The notes under the pieces were generated by a model, which had not been told where the DNA came from, did not search any database, and was given only the letters and a program-made list of their open reading frames with translations. The translations under genes were made by a program, and so were the position numbers. Of a DNA stretch of 64,000 bases, positions 1-8,252 are shown piece by piece. The stretch is from positions 467,995 through 531,994 of the forward strand of contig NZ_JAJADQ010000003.1 in the NCBI RefSeq assembly GCF_020447315.1, written 5' to 3'. The first letter of the stretch is position 1. Each line of letters begins with the position of its first letter. The DNA comes from Hymenobacter nitidus. Lineage in GTDB: Bacteria > Bacteroidota > Bacteroidia > Cytophagales > Hymenobacteraceae.

Positions 1-114
1 ATTCCCGGCACCGGCAACTCCCAGCACCTGGCCAGCAACCTGCGGGCCGGCACCGGTGCCCTGCCCGACGCCACACTGCGGGAGAAAATGGCGGCCTACG
101 TACGCAGCTTATAA
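1..114 (+). CDS. Aldo/keto reductase, C-terminal fragment
   Basis: An open frame runs in from the left edge and stops at 112-114. The 37 visible residues begin IPGTGNSQHLASNLRAGTG and continue with a Leu-Pro-Asp turn and a final helix. In aldo/keto reductases an IPGT/S-x-x-x-H-L-x-x-N stretch of this kind forms the end of the barrel, next to the NADP phosphate pocket. The closest style is the Tat-exported oxidoreductases of this superfamily, which often lie beside Gfo/Idh/MocA proteins like the next gene. Only the tail is present, so substrate and export cannot be judged. Confidence 0.6.
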   Translation: MPGTGNSQHLASNLRAGTGALPDATLREKMAAYVRSL

Positions 115-178
115 GCGCCCGGCCGCAACCCCAGCGCCGGCCAGCGGGTATCAAGCTAAAAACCAATCTATCAGCGAT

Positions 179-1381
179 ATGAAATCCTTCGACCGGTTAT
201 CGGCGGCCTCGCGCCGCGAATTTATCCGCACGCTTTCCCTGGGCCTGGGCGCCGGGCTGGCCGCGCACTCGGCTCTTGGTCAGCCGCTTTCGTGGCTGGA
301 GGAACTCTCCTACGGCCCGGCCAGCCACGAGGCCTTGCAGGCGGGCCGGCAACTGGGCGTGGCCCTGGTGGGCCTGGGCAAGTACAGTAACGGGCAGCTG
401 GCCCCGGCTTTGCAGCAAACCAAGCTCTGCAAGCTGGCCGGCATCGTAACGGGCACCCCAAGCAAGGCCTCGCAGTGGAAACGGCAGTACAATATTCCCG
501 ATAAGAACGTCTACGACTACCAGACCTTCGACCGGATTGCCGACAACCCCGACATCGACATTATCTACGTGGTGCTGCCCGTGGGCATGCACGCCGAGTA
601 CGTGGAGCGGGCGGCCCGGGCCGGCAAGCACGTTATCTGCGAGAAGCCCATGGCCCCTACCGCCGAGGACTGCCGCCGCATGATTGCGGCCATGCAGAAG
701 GCGGGCAAGAAGTTCAGCATCGGCTACCGCCTGCACTTCGAGCCCCACCACCAGGAAATGATGCGCCTGGGCCAGAACCTGGAGCTGGGGCCCATCAAAA
801 GCCTGGTGGCCGACAACGGCTTCCGCTTCAACAACGACACGCCCTGGCGCGTGGACAAAGAGCTGGCCGGCGGCGGGCCGCTGATGGATATGGGAATCTA
901 CTGCCTGCAGGGCGTTATCTATACTAAGGGCGAAATTCCGGTGTCCGTCACGGCCAAGCTGGCCCCCAACCCCGATCCTAAGGGCCTGTTCAAGGAGGTG
1001 GAAGCGGGCGTGAACTGGCAGATGCAATTTGCCGATGGCGCCGTGGCCAACTGCCGCACCAGCTACGCCGAAAACCTGAACAGCCGCCTGCGCGCCGAAA
1101 CGGCCAAGGGCTTTATGGAGCTCCAGCCCGCCTTCGGCTACGGCGGCATTCAGGGCCGTACCCACAAGGGCCCGCTGGGCTTGCAGAACGTGCCCCAGCA
1201 GGCCCGGCAGATGGACGATTTCGCCGACTGCATCCTCAACGACAAGCCTACCCGCGTACCCGGCGAAATGGGACTGCGCGACGTGCAGCTGCTACAGGCC
1301 ATCTACCGCGCCGCCGAAACCGGCCAGAAAGTCTCGACCAAGGATGTGGTAGCCGTGCTCGACAAGACTAACAAGCGGTAA
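179..1381 (+). CDS. Gfo/Idh/MocA-family oxidoreductase, Tat-exported
   Basis: A 400-residue NAD(P)-dependent sugar or polyol dehydrogenase, close in layout to glucose-fructose oxidoreductase. I chose the ATG at 179 because it is followed at once by a twin-arginine signal (SRREF at residues 11-15, then a hydrophobic stretch ending near an ALGQ site). The Rossmann fold starts with GVALVGLGKY at 60-69. The family's catalytic lysine lies in EKPM at 155-158, and a GGGPLMDMGIYC motif follows in the C-terminal half. It probably acts in the periplasm with a tightly bound cofactor, as known Tat-exported members do. It lies 65 bp after an aldo/keto reductase, which suggests a shared carbohydrate-oxidation role. 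The substrate is unknown. Confidence 0.9.
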   Translation: MKSFDRLSAASRREFIRTLSLGLGAGLAAHSALGQPLSWLEELSYGPASHEALQAGRQLGVALVGLGKYSNGQLAPALQQTKLCKLAGIVTGTPSKASQWKRQYNIPDKNVYDYQTFDRIADNPDIDIIYVVLPVGMHAEYVERAARAGKHVICEKPMAPTAEDCRRMIAAMQKAGKKFSIGYRLHFEPHHQEMMRLGQNLELGPIKSLVADNGFRFNNDTPWRVDKELAGGGPLMDMGIYCLQGVIYTKGEIPVSVTAKLAPNPDPKGLFKEVEAGVNWQMQFADGAVANCRTSYAENLNSRLRAETAKGFMELQPAFGYGGIQGRTHKGPLGLQNVPQQARQMDDFADCILNDKPTRVPGEMGLRDVQLLQAIYRAAETGQKVSTKDVVAVLDKTNKR

Positions 1382-1388
1382 AATACAA

Positions 1389-1569
1389 CGTGTCATTGCG
1401 AGCAGCGCTAAGCAATCCGTCCACTGCGCAGTTCGGCATGACCTTTACCCAGAAAGCCCTTTATTCCGGCCGGAGTAAAGGGCTTTTCACAAAAGGAAGC
1501 TCCGCACATTGCAGCGGACGGATTGACGCCGCTTGATGCGCGGAATGTCCTGTTTCTTCGCAAGGACAG
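1389..1569. repeat. Dispersed hairpin element with terminator core (copy A)
   Basis: The space after the oxidoreductase holds nested inverted repeats. The outer arms are TGTCATTGCGAG at the left and its near complement CTTCGCAAGGACA at 1557-1569. The middle arms at 1413-1427 and 1511-1525 read CAATCCGTCCACTGC and, in complement, CAATCCGTCCGCTGC. The core at 1453-1486 pairs AAAGCCCTTTA with TAAAGGGCTTT and is followed by T-rich sequence, so it probably also terminates the oxidoreductase transcript. Copies B and C have the same core style, but their outer ends differ from this copy. Confidence 0.65.
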
Positions 1570-1589
1570 AACAGGAACCATCAGAAAGC

Positions 1590-1627
1590 AAAAAGCCGCC
1601 TGAACAATTGTTCAGGCGGCTTTTTTG
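1590..1627. terminator. Bidirectional intrinsic terminator
   Basis: The arms GCCGCCTGAAC and GTTCAGGCGGC (1595-1620) pair perfectly around an AATT loop. An A-run precedes and a T-run follows, so it can work on both strands. It lies directly downstream of the minus-strand GH43 gene. Confidence 0.9.
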
Positions 1628-1640
1628 CTTGTCACTCAAC

Positions 1641-2774
1641 TTACGGATTTATCAGGGCCAGACTGCCATCGGCACCGCGCTTAAGCTCGGCTACTTTCAC
1701 GTTGCGCAGCCAGGTCTTGTTCGAGAGCTGGGTGTCGTGGTAGAAGATATACCACTTACCTTTCACTTCCACGATGCTGTGGTGGGTGGTCCAGCCCTGT
1801 ACGGGATTCATGAAGGTACCCTGGTAGGTGAAGGGGCCGTAGGGCGAGGTGCCGGTGGCGTAGGCCAGGAAGTGGGTGTCGCCGGTGGAGTAAGTGAAAT
1901 AGTACTTGCCGTTGTACTTGTGCATCCAGGCCCCCTCGAAGAAGCGACGGTTGTTGTCGCCCGAAAGCAGCACCTTGCCATCCTTATCCACGATTTTGAC
2001 CTCGCGCACGGGCTCGGCAAACTGCTTCATATCGGCCCCGAGGCGGGCTACGCGCGGCCCCACGGAAGGCTCGGTAGCGGCCGGCTCCTGCTCCTTGGGC
2101 TTGCTGCCGTCGTACTTGCCGGTGCGCCAGCGCTGCAGCTGTCCGCCCCAGATGCCGCCCATGTACATGTAGGTTTTGCCGTCGGTGTCGGTAAATACGG
2201 CCGGGTCGATGCTCAGACTGCCTTCCATGGGTTTGGCCTCGGCCTTGAACGGCCCCGTGGGCGACTTGCTGGTGGCGACGCCGATGCGGAAAATATCCTG
2301 CTTGTCCTTAACGGGGAAATACAGGTAATAGGTGCCGTCTTTGTAGGCCGCATCGGGGGCCCAGAGCTGGCGGCCGGCCCAGGGAATATCCTTCAAATCG
2401 AGGGCCACGCCGTGGTCGGTTACCTTCCCGCCAATGCTGTCCATGGACAGGATGTGGTAGTCGCGCATGGCGAAATGGTCGCCGTTGTCATTCTCGGGCA
2501 TGCCCGTTTCAATGTCGTGCGAGGGGTAGATGTAGATGCGCCCGTTGAAGACGTGGGCCGAGGGGTCGGCGGTATAAATGTCCTTTACCAGCGGCTGGGA
2601 CAGATATTTTTTGCTGGCCGTATCGGCGGGCGCAGCCGTGGCGGCACTAGCAGCGGAGTCGGCCGCCGGGGCGGTGGTGGCTTCGGTCGTGGCGGTGGTC
2701 GAGTTGCTCTGGCAGGCGCTCAGCAGCACAAAAGGCGCCAGCAGAGCCAGCGCGGGGCGGGGGAATTGGAACAT
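1641..2774 (-). CDS. Glycoside hydrolase family 43 lipoprotein (arabinosidase/xylosidase type)
   Basis: A 377-residue five-bladed beta-propeller hydrolase expected to act on arabinose- or xylose-containing plant glycans. The start at 2774 gives a lipoprotein signal with the lipobox LLSAC at 17-21; a longer upstream start would bury it. A low-complexity Ala/Thr/Ser linker (about 22-55) follows. The three GH43 acids are recognisable: Asp70 in YTADPS (base), Asp190 in SIDPAVF (pKa modulator) and Glu280 in RFFEGAW (acid). The YKDGTYYLYF and YNGKYYFTYS blade motifs also fit. It is probably surface- or periplasm-anchored. No SusC/SusD pair lies nearby, so it is not part of an obvious polysaccharide utilization locus. 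Confidence 0.88.
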   Translation of the reverse strand: MFQFPRPALALLAPFVLLSACQSNSTTATTEATTAPAADSAASAATAAPADTASKKYLSQPLVKDIYTADPSAHVFNGRIYIYPSHDIETGMPENDNGDHFAMRDYHILSMDSIGGKVTDHGVALDLKDIPWAGRQLWAPDAAYKDGTYYLYFPVKDKQDIFRIGVATSKSPTGPFKAEAKPMEGSLSIDPAVFTDTDGKTYMYMGGIWGGQLQRWRTGKYDGSKPKEQEPAATEPSVGPRVARLGADMKQFAEPVREVKIVDKDGKVLLSGDNNRRFFEGAWMHKYNGKYYFTYSTGDTHFLAYATGTSPYGPFTYQGTFMNPVQGWTTHHSIVEVKGKWYIFYHDTQLSNKTWLRNVKVAELKRGADGSLALINP

Positions 2775-2917
2775 GTTTTTCAACAAGTGGAGGTTGGGCA
2801 ATGGTGGAAGCGAAAGGAAAAACCACGGCAGCACGGAGGTTCAAAAACAGGGACCTAGCCCTTGATACGGGCCTTTGCGGGGCCCGGGCCACGATTGAAA
2901 CCACCGGCTGCTTCCGC

Positions 2918-2925
2918 CAAATATA
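2918..2925 (-). promoter_or_regulatory. Candidate promoter -7 box for the GH43 gene
   Basis: On the minus strand this reads TATATTTG, a full match to the Bacteroidota TAnnTTTG box. It lies about 143 bp before the GH43 start, and I see no -33 TTG at the usual distance. The rest of 2775-3040 shows no gene or strong structure. Confidence 0.4.
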
Positions 2926-3040
2926 GGCAGCGCCCCTACTCGCTAACTCACCGTAAGCCCGACGGCGGCGCAGATAAACTATCTAATCGTTTGCGGTAGC
3001 AACCCGGTTTTTCGGGCCGTTTCTGGCGGCCACAAACACA

Positions 3041-3074
3041 AACCGCCCCGGTCTGGACAGACCCGGGCGGTTTG
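3041..3074 (-). terminator. Intrinsic terminator of the small membrane-protein gene
   Basis: AAACCGCCC and GGGCGGTTT bracket a stem extended by GGTCT/AGACC, with one mismatch. It begins 36 bp beyond the stop codon of the minus-strand gene at 3111-3380. Confidence 0.7.
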
Positions 3075-3110
3075 AAAAGGAGGCCAACAGCCGTCTACCG
3101 GCCGCCGGCC

Positions 3111-3380
3111 TTAGTCGGCGTTGCCGGTGGCGCCGTCGTCGGTGAAGTCACCGGCGTTGTTGGGGTTGTGCTCGGTGTAGCTGGCCACCTCGTTGGTCAG
3201 GGCCACATCGACCTTGGCCGTACCCTGGCCCGAGCTGCTGAGCTTGGCGCCGGGCGTGCTGCCGGCGCCGCGGCCTTTAAACGGCCAGCTGCCCTGCGAA
3301 TAGCTCAGGTAGGCGGCACCAGCGGCTACGGCCGCAATAGAAGCTCCGATTAAGGTAGCGTTGGATTTCTTCTTAGTCAT
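3111..3380 (-). CDS. Small hypothetical protein with one membrane segment
   Basis: An 89-residue protein. A short basic start (MTKKKSNA) leads into a hydrophobic Ala-rich helix at about 9-27. A Gly/Ser-rich and then acidic tail follows, ending in FTDDGATGNAD. The helix could be an uncleaved anchor or a signal peptide. I recognise no family. It has its own terminator, and a DUF4136 lipoprotein lies upstream on the same strand, about 125 bp away. Codon use matches the neighbours, which supports it as a real gene. Confidence 0.6.
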   Translation of the reverse strand: MTKKKSNATLIGASIAAVAAGAAYLSYSQGSWPFKGRGAGSTPGAKLSSSGQGTAKVDVALTNEVASYTEHNPNNAGDFTDDGATGNAD

Positions 3381-3504
3381 AGTCGGGAATCGTTAAATAC
3401 TGCGTTGGTAATCGGGAAAAGCCCACTGGCCCGGGAGCCAGCCGGCCCAGGATTCTACGGACCGCCGCGGTTTTGGTGGCTCGACCGTGGCAATTAAGCT
3501 CCTA

Positions 3505-4041
3505 CTAGGGGCGCACCGGGTACTGCTCGAACATGGTGGCCACGCCTTCGTTGATGCGGGCGGCCAGCTTCTCGGGGTCATCGGTGAGGGCACTGGCCGC
3601 CACGCCCTGCCAGACGCGCTCCTGCCGGGCCGCATCCACGATATCCACCGTGGCCGTGCCTTCCGCATAGGTCCGGACCGGCACCTGCTCCCGCTGCCAC
3701 TTGTAGCGGCGCTGCCCGATGTAGATGGGCGCTTCCTGGATGTTGGTTTCGCGGGTCTGCACCTTTTGGCGGCTCACCACCCCGATATTCACCCACAGAT
3801 CGGGCGCGTCGGCCCGCTGGTAGCCCCGGCGCTCCAGCTCCCGGGCCACGGCCTGCTTGAGCTGCTCCACGCCGGTGCCGCCGGCTGTGAAGGCGTCCTC
3901 GTTGCGGGCCGTCACGTCCAGAAAGTTGTAGGTTTTGTAGGCCGAAAAGTCGACGCCCGGCGTCTGGCTGGTCGACTCGACCCGCACGGGCGAGCAGGCA
4001 GCCGTAGCAGTCAGCAACAGCAAAAAAAACAGCGTTTTCAT
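3505..4041 (-). CDS. DUF4136-family lipoprotein
   Basis: A 178-residue envelope lipoprotein. The ATG at 4041 places a lipobox (TAAC, Cys at about 16) directly after a Leu-rich signal; the longer frame upstream would spoil it. The mature part has DUF4136 features: an early DFSAYKTYNFLD strand, a helix with LERRGYQ, then ADAPDLWVNIGV, and later GTATVDIVDA followed by VWQG near the C-terminus. Members are periplasmic or outer-membrane-attached proteins of unknown biochemical role in many Bacteroidota and Proteobacteria. Nothing in the neighbourhood narrows it. Confidence 0.82.
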   Translation of the reverse strand: MKTLFFLLLLTATAACSPVRVESTSQTPGVDFSAYKTYNFLDVTARNEDAFTAGGTGVEQLKQAVARELERRGYQRADAPDLWVNIGVVSRQKVQTRETNIQEAPIYIGQRRYKWQREQVPVRTYAEGTATVDIVDAARQERVWQGVAASALTDDPEKLAARINEGVATMFEQYPVRP

Positions 4042-4332
4042 AGGCAATGAATCTACAATGGCAGCATAAAACCGGCTCACGAAAAGCCCAGCACCGGGTG
4101 CAGCTAGCAGGGCTCTTCCAGGCGTTTTATTTCCTTATCGGAAAGCCGGCGGCTGCGCGGTGGCCTGCAAAGTATACGCCGCCTGTGGCCCTGCAGACGC
4201 CCGCCACCGGGCCAAACTGAACCGTAGCTCCACGGATTCCGGCCACGTTTGGATCCAGCACAGCCCATAAAGGCCGAAAAATTCCCCTGCACTTTTTTTT
4301 GAGCGCAGCTGCCGCTGGGCAGGCCACAAAGC
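4042..4332. other. Intergenic stretch without a convincing gene
   Basis: This 291-bp stretch separates the DUF4136 gene from the histidine-kinase terminator. Short open frames of up to 80 codons overlap here on the minus strand. They lack a plausible start context, recognisable domains or consistent codon preference, so I regard them as chance. No promoter box was identified. Confidence 0.5.
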
Positions 4333-4366
4333 AAAGGCCCGCATCTGTCCGACGCGGGCCTTTTTT
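4333..4366. terminator. Intrinsic terminator downstream of histidine kinase
   Basis: AAAGGCCCGC pairs with GCGGGCCTTT around an 11-nt loop, with six T residues on the plus-strand side. It lies 20 bp beyond the stop of the minus-strand kinase gene. The T-run is better on the plus strand, so bidirectional use is possible. Confidence 0.7.
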
Positions 4367-4385
4367 CATGCTGTGGAAACCTCGT

Positions 4386-6347
4386 TTAAGCGGGCAGCGT
4401 GATGATAAACTCCGTGCCCTTTCCCTCCTCCGACTCCATGGCCAACGTGCCGCCGTGGCCCGTGCTGATGATGTCGTGGCTAAGCGACAGACCCAGGCCG
4501 GTACCTTCCCCCACGGGCTTGGTGGTGAAAAACGGCTGAAACACCTTGGCCTGCACCGCCTCCGACATGCCGGTGCCGTTGTCGCGCACCCTGATTTCGG
4601 TGGCCCCGGCCAGCAGCCGGGTCACGACGGCTACTTCGGGCTGGTAGCTGCCCGTGGGCTGGGCCAGCTGGCGTTGGCGCACGGCATAGAAGGCATTGGT
4701 GCACAGATTCAGCAGCACTCGGCCCAGGTCGGGGGCAATGACGGCCACGGCAGGCAGCTCCGGCACAAGGTGCGTGGTGAGGGTGGCCTGAAAGTCGGGG
4801 TGCTGGTTTTGCACTCCCTGATAAGCCAGGCGCAGGTTTTCCTCGACCAGGGCATTCAAATCGGTGGCCTCGCGCGGGGCGCTGCCGGTGCGGGCATGTT
4901 CCAGCATGCCTTTGATGATGGCTGTGGCGCGCTGCCCGTGCTGGCTGATGTTCAGGATGTTCTGCTTGAGCCCATCCAGAATCTCGCGCTCCAGCCGCCC
5001 GTCGCGGGCCAGCTTCTGGGCCCCGTTTATCTCATCCACCAGGTCGGTGCTGACTTCGGCAAACTTCTTCACGAAGCTCAGCGGGTTTTGCAGCTCGTGG
5101 GCCACGCCGGCGGTCAGCTCGCCCAGAAAGGCCATTTTCTCGCGCTGCACCAGCTGGTGCTGGGTGGTTTTGAGCTCGGCCAGGGAAGCTTGCAGGGCGG
5201 CATTGGCCTTTTGCTGCTGCCGGTGGTGGCGCACCAGCAGGGCTACCAGCGCCAGCAGGCCCACCAAGCCCGCCAGCAGCGCGTAGGTGCGGTAGCGGGT
5301 TTTGAGGGCGGCCTGGTCGGCGGCTACCTGCTGGGCCCGTTCCTGCTCCTGGTAGTTGATGTTCTGTAGGCGCATCACCTTTTCCTGGCCGAATAGCGTG
5401 TCTTTCATCGTCAGCAGCAGGCTCTGGTATTTCAGGGCGCTGTCGGCGGGTCCGCGCCGCTTGAAGTCCTGAGTGAGCAGGGTACTGGCATTGAGTACGC
5501 CCCGCAGAAACCCGTTTTTTACGGCCGCCTGGTTTCCCAGCCGGGCGTAGTAAATGCTGGAGTCGAGGCGGCCTTGCTGCTGGTAGAGCGTGGCCAGCCC
5601 CACGTAGGCAAAGTTGGCGCTCCGCTCGTGGCCCAAGGCCTTCGACTCGGCGATGCTGCGGCGGTAGAAGCTGCGGGCCTGCGCCGGGCGACCCTGCTTG
5701 CGCGCCACCTGCCCCAGGCCGTAGAGGATGTAGTTGGTAGGCGTGCGCAGCTGCTGGGCCAGGGCATAGGCCTGCTGCTGGTAGTACTGGGCCGAATCCA
5801 GGTTGTTGAACAGGTCGTAGGCCAGCCCGATGTTGCTCAGCTCGATGACCACCCGGCGCTGGGCCTGCAGCTGCTGGCCAATGCGCAGGGCCCGGAAGTA
5901 GTAGGACAGGCCCTGCTGCCGGTCGCGCAGATACACGTAGATAATGCCGATGCTGCGCAGATTCTGGGCCTGCAGGGGCAGGTCGTGGCGCGCTTCGGCA
6001 ATGCGCAAGGAGTGCTGAAACAGCTCCAGGGCCTGGGCCAGGTTCCGCTCGCGCAGGGCCGCGCCCAGCCGGTTCAGGGCCGCGCCTTCGCCATGTTGGT
6101 AGCCCGTGCGGCGCGCCAGGGCCAGGGCCCGCCGGGCATAGGCCTCCGCCGAATCGGTGCGCAGGGCCCAGTACTGGTCGCTGATGCTACACAGCAGTAG
6201 CACGCGGCTGCTGTCGGGCTGGGGCTGCCCGGCTAGGCGGCGCAGGCTGTCGAGGGCCGGACTTTGGGCCTGGACCGGAATAGCAGCGGCCCAGTAAAAA
6301 AAAAACAGAAAAATCAGCGCCCGACCGGGGCGGGAAGAGGAAAACAT
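4386..6347 (-). CDS. Orphan sensor histidine kinase with periplasmic TPR region
   Basis: 653 residues. A signal peptide (1-28) is followed by tetratricopeptide-like helical repeats over about 45-320, with recurring A-x-x-Y and L-G-x-x-x motifs. Next come a helix at 320-350, a membrane segment at about 354-373 and a coiled coil at 375-405. The HisKA phospho-acceptor is His417 in AGVAHELQNPLSF. The ATPase domain shows an N box around Asn551, a DNGTGM G1 box and FFTTKPVGEGTGLGLSL. It is expected to autophosphorylate and pass phosphate to a response regulator, but none is adjacent. The architecture suits sensing through periplasmic protein contacts. The next gene, on the opposite strand, is an S41 peptidase. 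Confidence 0.9.
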   Translation of the reverse strand: MFSSSRPGRALIFLFFFYWAAAIPVQAQSPALDSLRRLAGQPQPDSSRVLLLCSISDQYWALRTDSAEAYARRALALARRTGYQHGEGAALNRLGAALRERNLAQALELFQHSLRIAEARHDLPLQAQNLRSIGIIYVYLRDRQQGLSYYFRALRIGQQLQAQRRVVIELSNIGLAYDLFNNLDSAQYYQQQAYALAQQLRTPTNYILYGLGQVARKQGRPAQARSFYRRSIAESKALGHERSANFAYVGLATLYQQQGRLDSSIYYARLGNQAAVKNGFLRGVLNASTLLTQDFKRRGPADSALKYQSLLLTMKDTLFGQEKVMRLQNINYQEQERAQQVAADQAALKTRYRTYALLAGLVGLLALVALLVRHHRQQQKANAALQASLAELKTTQHQLVQREKMAFLGELTAGVAHELQNPLSFVKKFAEVSTDLVDEINGAQKLARDGRLEREILDGLKQNILNISQHGQRATAIIKGMLEHARTGSAPREATDLNALVEENLRLAYQGVQNQHPDFQATLTTHLVPELPAVAVIAPDLGRVLLNLCTNAFYAVRQRQLAQPTGSYQPEVAVVTRLLAGATEIRVRDNGTGMSEAVQAKVFQPFFTTKPVGEGTGLGLSLSHDIISTGHGGTLAMESEEGKGTEFIITLPA

Positions 6348-6611
6348 GCGGGGTGACAGATCAGGGCAACGGCAATATAGCGCGGCAGTAATACCCGCTG
6401 GGGACTGGCGAGTATTTCAACCGGTGAATATCCGGCTAATTCCCGAACGGATTGCTATCCGGTTTTATTTCTGCCCCTTAGCTTCCTTCGCCCCCGCGCG
6501 GTCCGTATGTGGATATGGCTACCCGGGCCGGCCCGCCCCAAGTCAGCCTGGGCTTTCGGCCGAGCCTTCGGGCGGCGGGTGCCTAAACTATTGATTCGAT
6601 ACTTTCGGAAG

Positions 6612-8069
6612 ATGATCCGCTATTTTCTGCGTTACCTCTGCCTGCTGGCGCTGCTTGCGTGGGCGAGCAGCAGCGTGGCCCAAAGCTGCGCCTGCGCCCG
6701 GGAGTTCGACTTTACGGTGCGCTACCTGGAAACCAACCTGCCCGGCTTTGCCCGCAACGTGCCGCCCGCCAAGCGCCCGGCCTACGCGGCCTTCAAGCAG
6801 AGCATCCGGCGCCTGACGACCACCAACCCGCCGAAAATCACCTGCCTGAAGTACCTGATGACGTACGTCGAATATTTCCGCGACAGTCATACCACCATCA
6901 GCACGGGGGCCGAGGCCGTGGACGAGGGCAACCCGGCCGCCGTGGCCCGCTTCCGGGCTTCCCCCGAGTTTACGTCCGCCGAAACCCTGGCCCTGCCCGA
7001 TACGGCCCGGCCCCGGGCTCCCGGCGCGCTGGAGGGCTACTACCAAAGCGCCGACGGCACCTACCGCGTGTACCTGACCCGCAGCAAAACCGCGTTTCGC
7101 AACTACGCGGCCGTGCTGGTGGCCGCACGCACGAAGCTGTGGCGGCCGGGCCAAGTGAAGTTTGAGTTGCGCCGCACCACCGATTCCACGTTTCAGGCCT
7201 ACCTCTACCAGCGCAACCACAGCCTGGCGTTCGTGCCGGCCGTGCGCTACCGGCGGGGGCATCTGCTGGGCTTGGGCTGGCACAAGGTAAGCGGCAGCGC
7301 CCCGCTGCCCGAGCCGCCCTGCCGCCGCGTCGACTTCCGCCTGCTGGCCGACAGCCAGGTAGCCTACCTGCGGATTCCTTCCTTTGCCGGGGAGCAGTTC
7401 ACTCGCCTCGACTCGCTCTACCGCGCCGTCACGCCCCGGATTCAGCGCACCCAATACCTGGTAATCGATGTGCGCGACAACGGCGGGGGCGCCGACCGCA
7501 ACGTGGCCCCGCTGCTGGCCTACCTGTACGCGCAGCCCATCCGGGAAATCCAGACCGAGGAATACTACGTGACGGCCGACAACCTGCGCCGCTACGAGGA
7601 ATACCTGCGCCAGATGCTGGCCGACTCGGCGGGCTACGGGGCCACGGCCATCTGGAGCTTTCGGGAAAAGCTGGCCTGGCTGAAAAAGCAGCCGCTCAAC
7701 ACCTTCGTTCTGAACCCGCACAGCGCGGATAAAACCTACACGCTGACGCCCTCGCCCCTGCCGGCCAAAGTCGCTGTTCTCTACAACCGGGGCTGCGCCA
7801 GCGCCTGCGAAACCCTGCTTTTCTGGGCCCAGCAGCCTTCCAAAGCCCTGCTGGTGGGCGAAAACTCCGGGGGCTACGTGGGCTACGGCAACGTGCTGCC
7901 AGTCAAGACGCCCTGCTACGGCTTCACCCTGGAGGTGACCACCATGCAGTTTGCTAACCAGGTAGCCTACGAGGAAATTGGGGTGGCCCCGCAGTACCGC
8001 CTGCGCGACGACCAGGACTGGCTGGAGCAGACCATCCGGATTCTCCGGCAAACCGATACCAGCCCGTAG
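6612..8069 (+). CDS. S41-family peptidase, secreted
   Basis: 485 residues with a signal peptide ending near SSVAQS. The ATG at 6612 gives a clean signal sequence, whereas the frame upstream encodes unlikely residues. The C-terminal half has the S41 (C-terminal processing/tricorn-like) core: a YLVIDVRDNGGG strand-turn, then NRGCASACETLLFW with the presumed catalytic Ser, then ENSGGYVGYGN. The N-terminal part starts with a paired Cys motif (SCACAREFDF) and a helical region. I see no PDZ domain. Substrates are unknown; this class in Bacteroidota is usually periplasmic. A second S41 protein lies 2 kb downstream but is only distantly similar. Confidence 0.82.
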   Translation: MIRYFLRYLCLLALLAWASSSVAQSCACAREFDFTVRYLETNLPGFARNVPPAKRPAYAAFKQSIRRLTTTNPPKITCLKYLMTYVEYFRDSHTTISTGAEAVDEGNPAAVARFRASPEFTSAETLALPDTARPRAPGALEGYYQSADGTYRVYLTRSKTAFRNYAAVLVAARTKLWRPGQVKFELRRTTDSTFQAYLYQRNHSLAFVPAVRYRRGHLLGLGWHKVSGSAPLPEPPCRRVDFRLLADSQVAYLRIPSFAGEQFTRLDSLYRAVTPRIQRTQYLVIDVRDNGGGADRNVAPLLAYLYAQPIREIQTEEYYVTADNLRRYEEYLRQMLADSAGYGATAIWSFREKLAWLKKQPLNTFVLNPHSADKTYTLTPSPLPAKVAVLYNRGCASACETLLFWAQQPSKALLVGENSGGYVGYGNVLPVKTPCYGFTLEVTTMQFANQVAYEEIGVAPQYRLRDDQDWLEQTIRILRQTDTSP

Positions 8070-8171
8070 CTTTTCCGAGGGTGCTGGCCGGCCCGCTGGT
8101 GGCCCCTCTTTTTTCGCCAAAGAACCCGGCCGCATTTCGGTTTCGGCACCGGGTTTCTGGCGCTGAAGTGG

Positions 8172-8179
8172 TAGTTTTG
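8172..8179 (+). promoter_or_regulatory. Candidate promoter -7 box for the PAS gene
   Basis: TAGTTTTG matches the Bacteroidota TAnnTTTG box and lies about 73 bp before the PAS-protein start. No clear -33 element is visible, so this is a composition-aware guess. Confidence 0.35.
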
Positions 8180-8252
8180 CAGCCTGCGGCACCACCTGCC
8201 AATTGTTCAGCTTCGTACTGCGCGCTTTCCGTTATTCTGACTCTCCCAATTC

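Noticed and set aside
4104..4369. Three overlapping short frames (69-80 codons) after the histidine kinase
   Set aside because: They overlap each other in different frames and include the terminator sequence; no conserved pattern.
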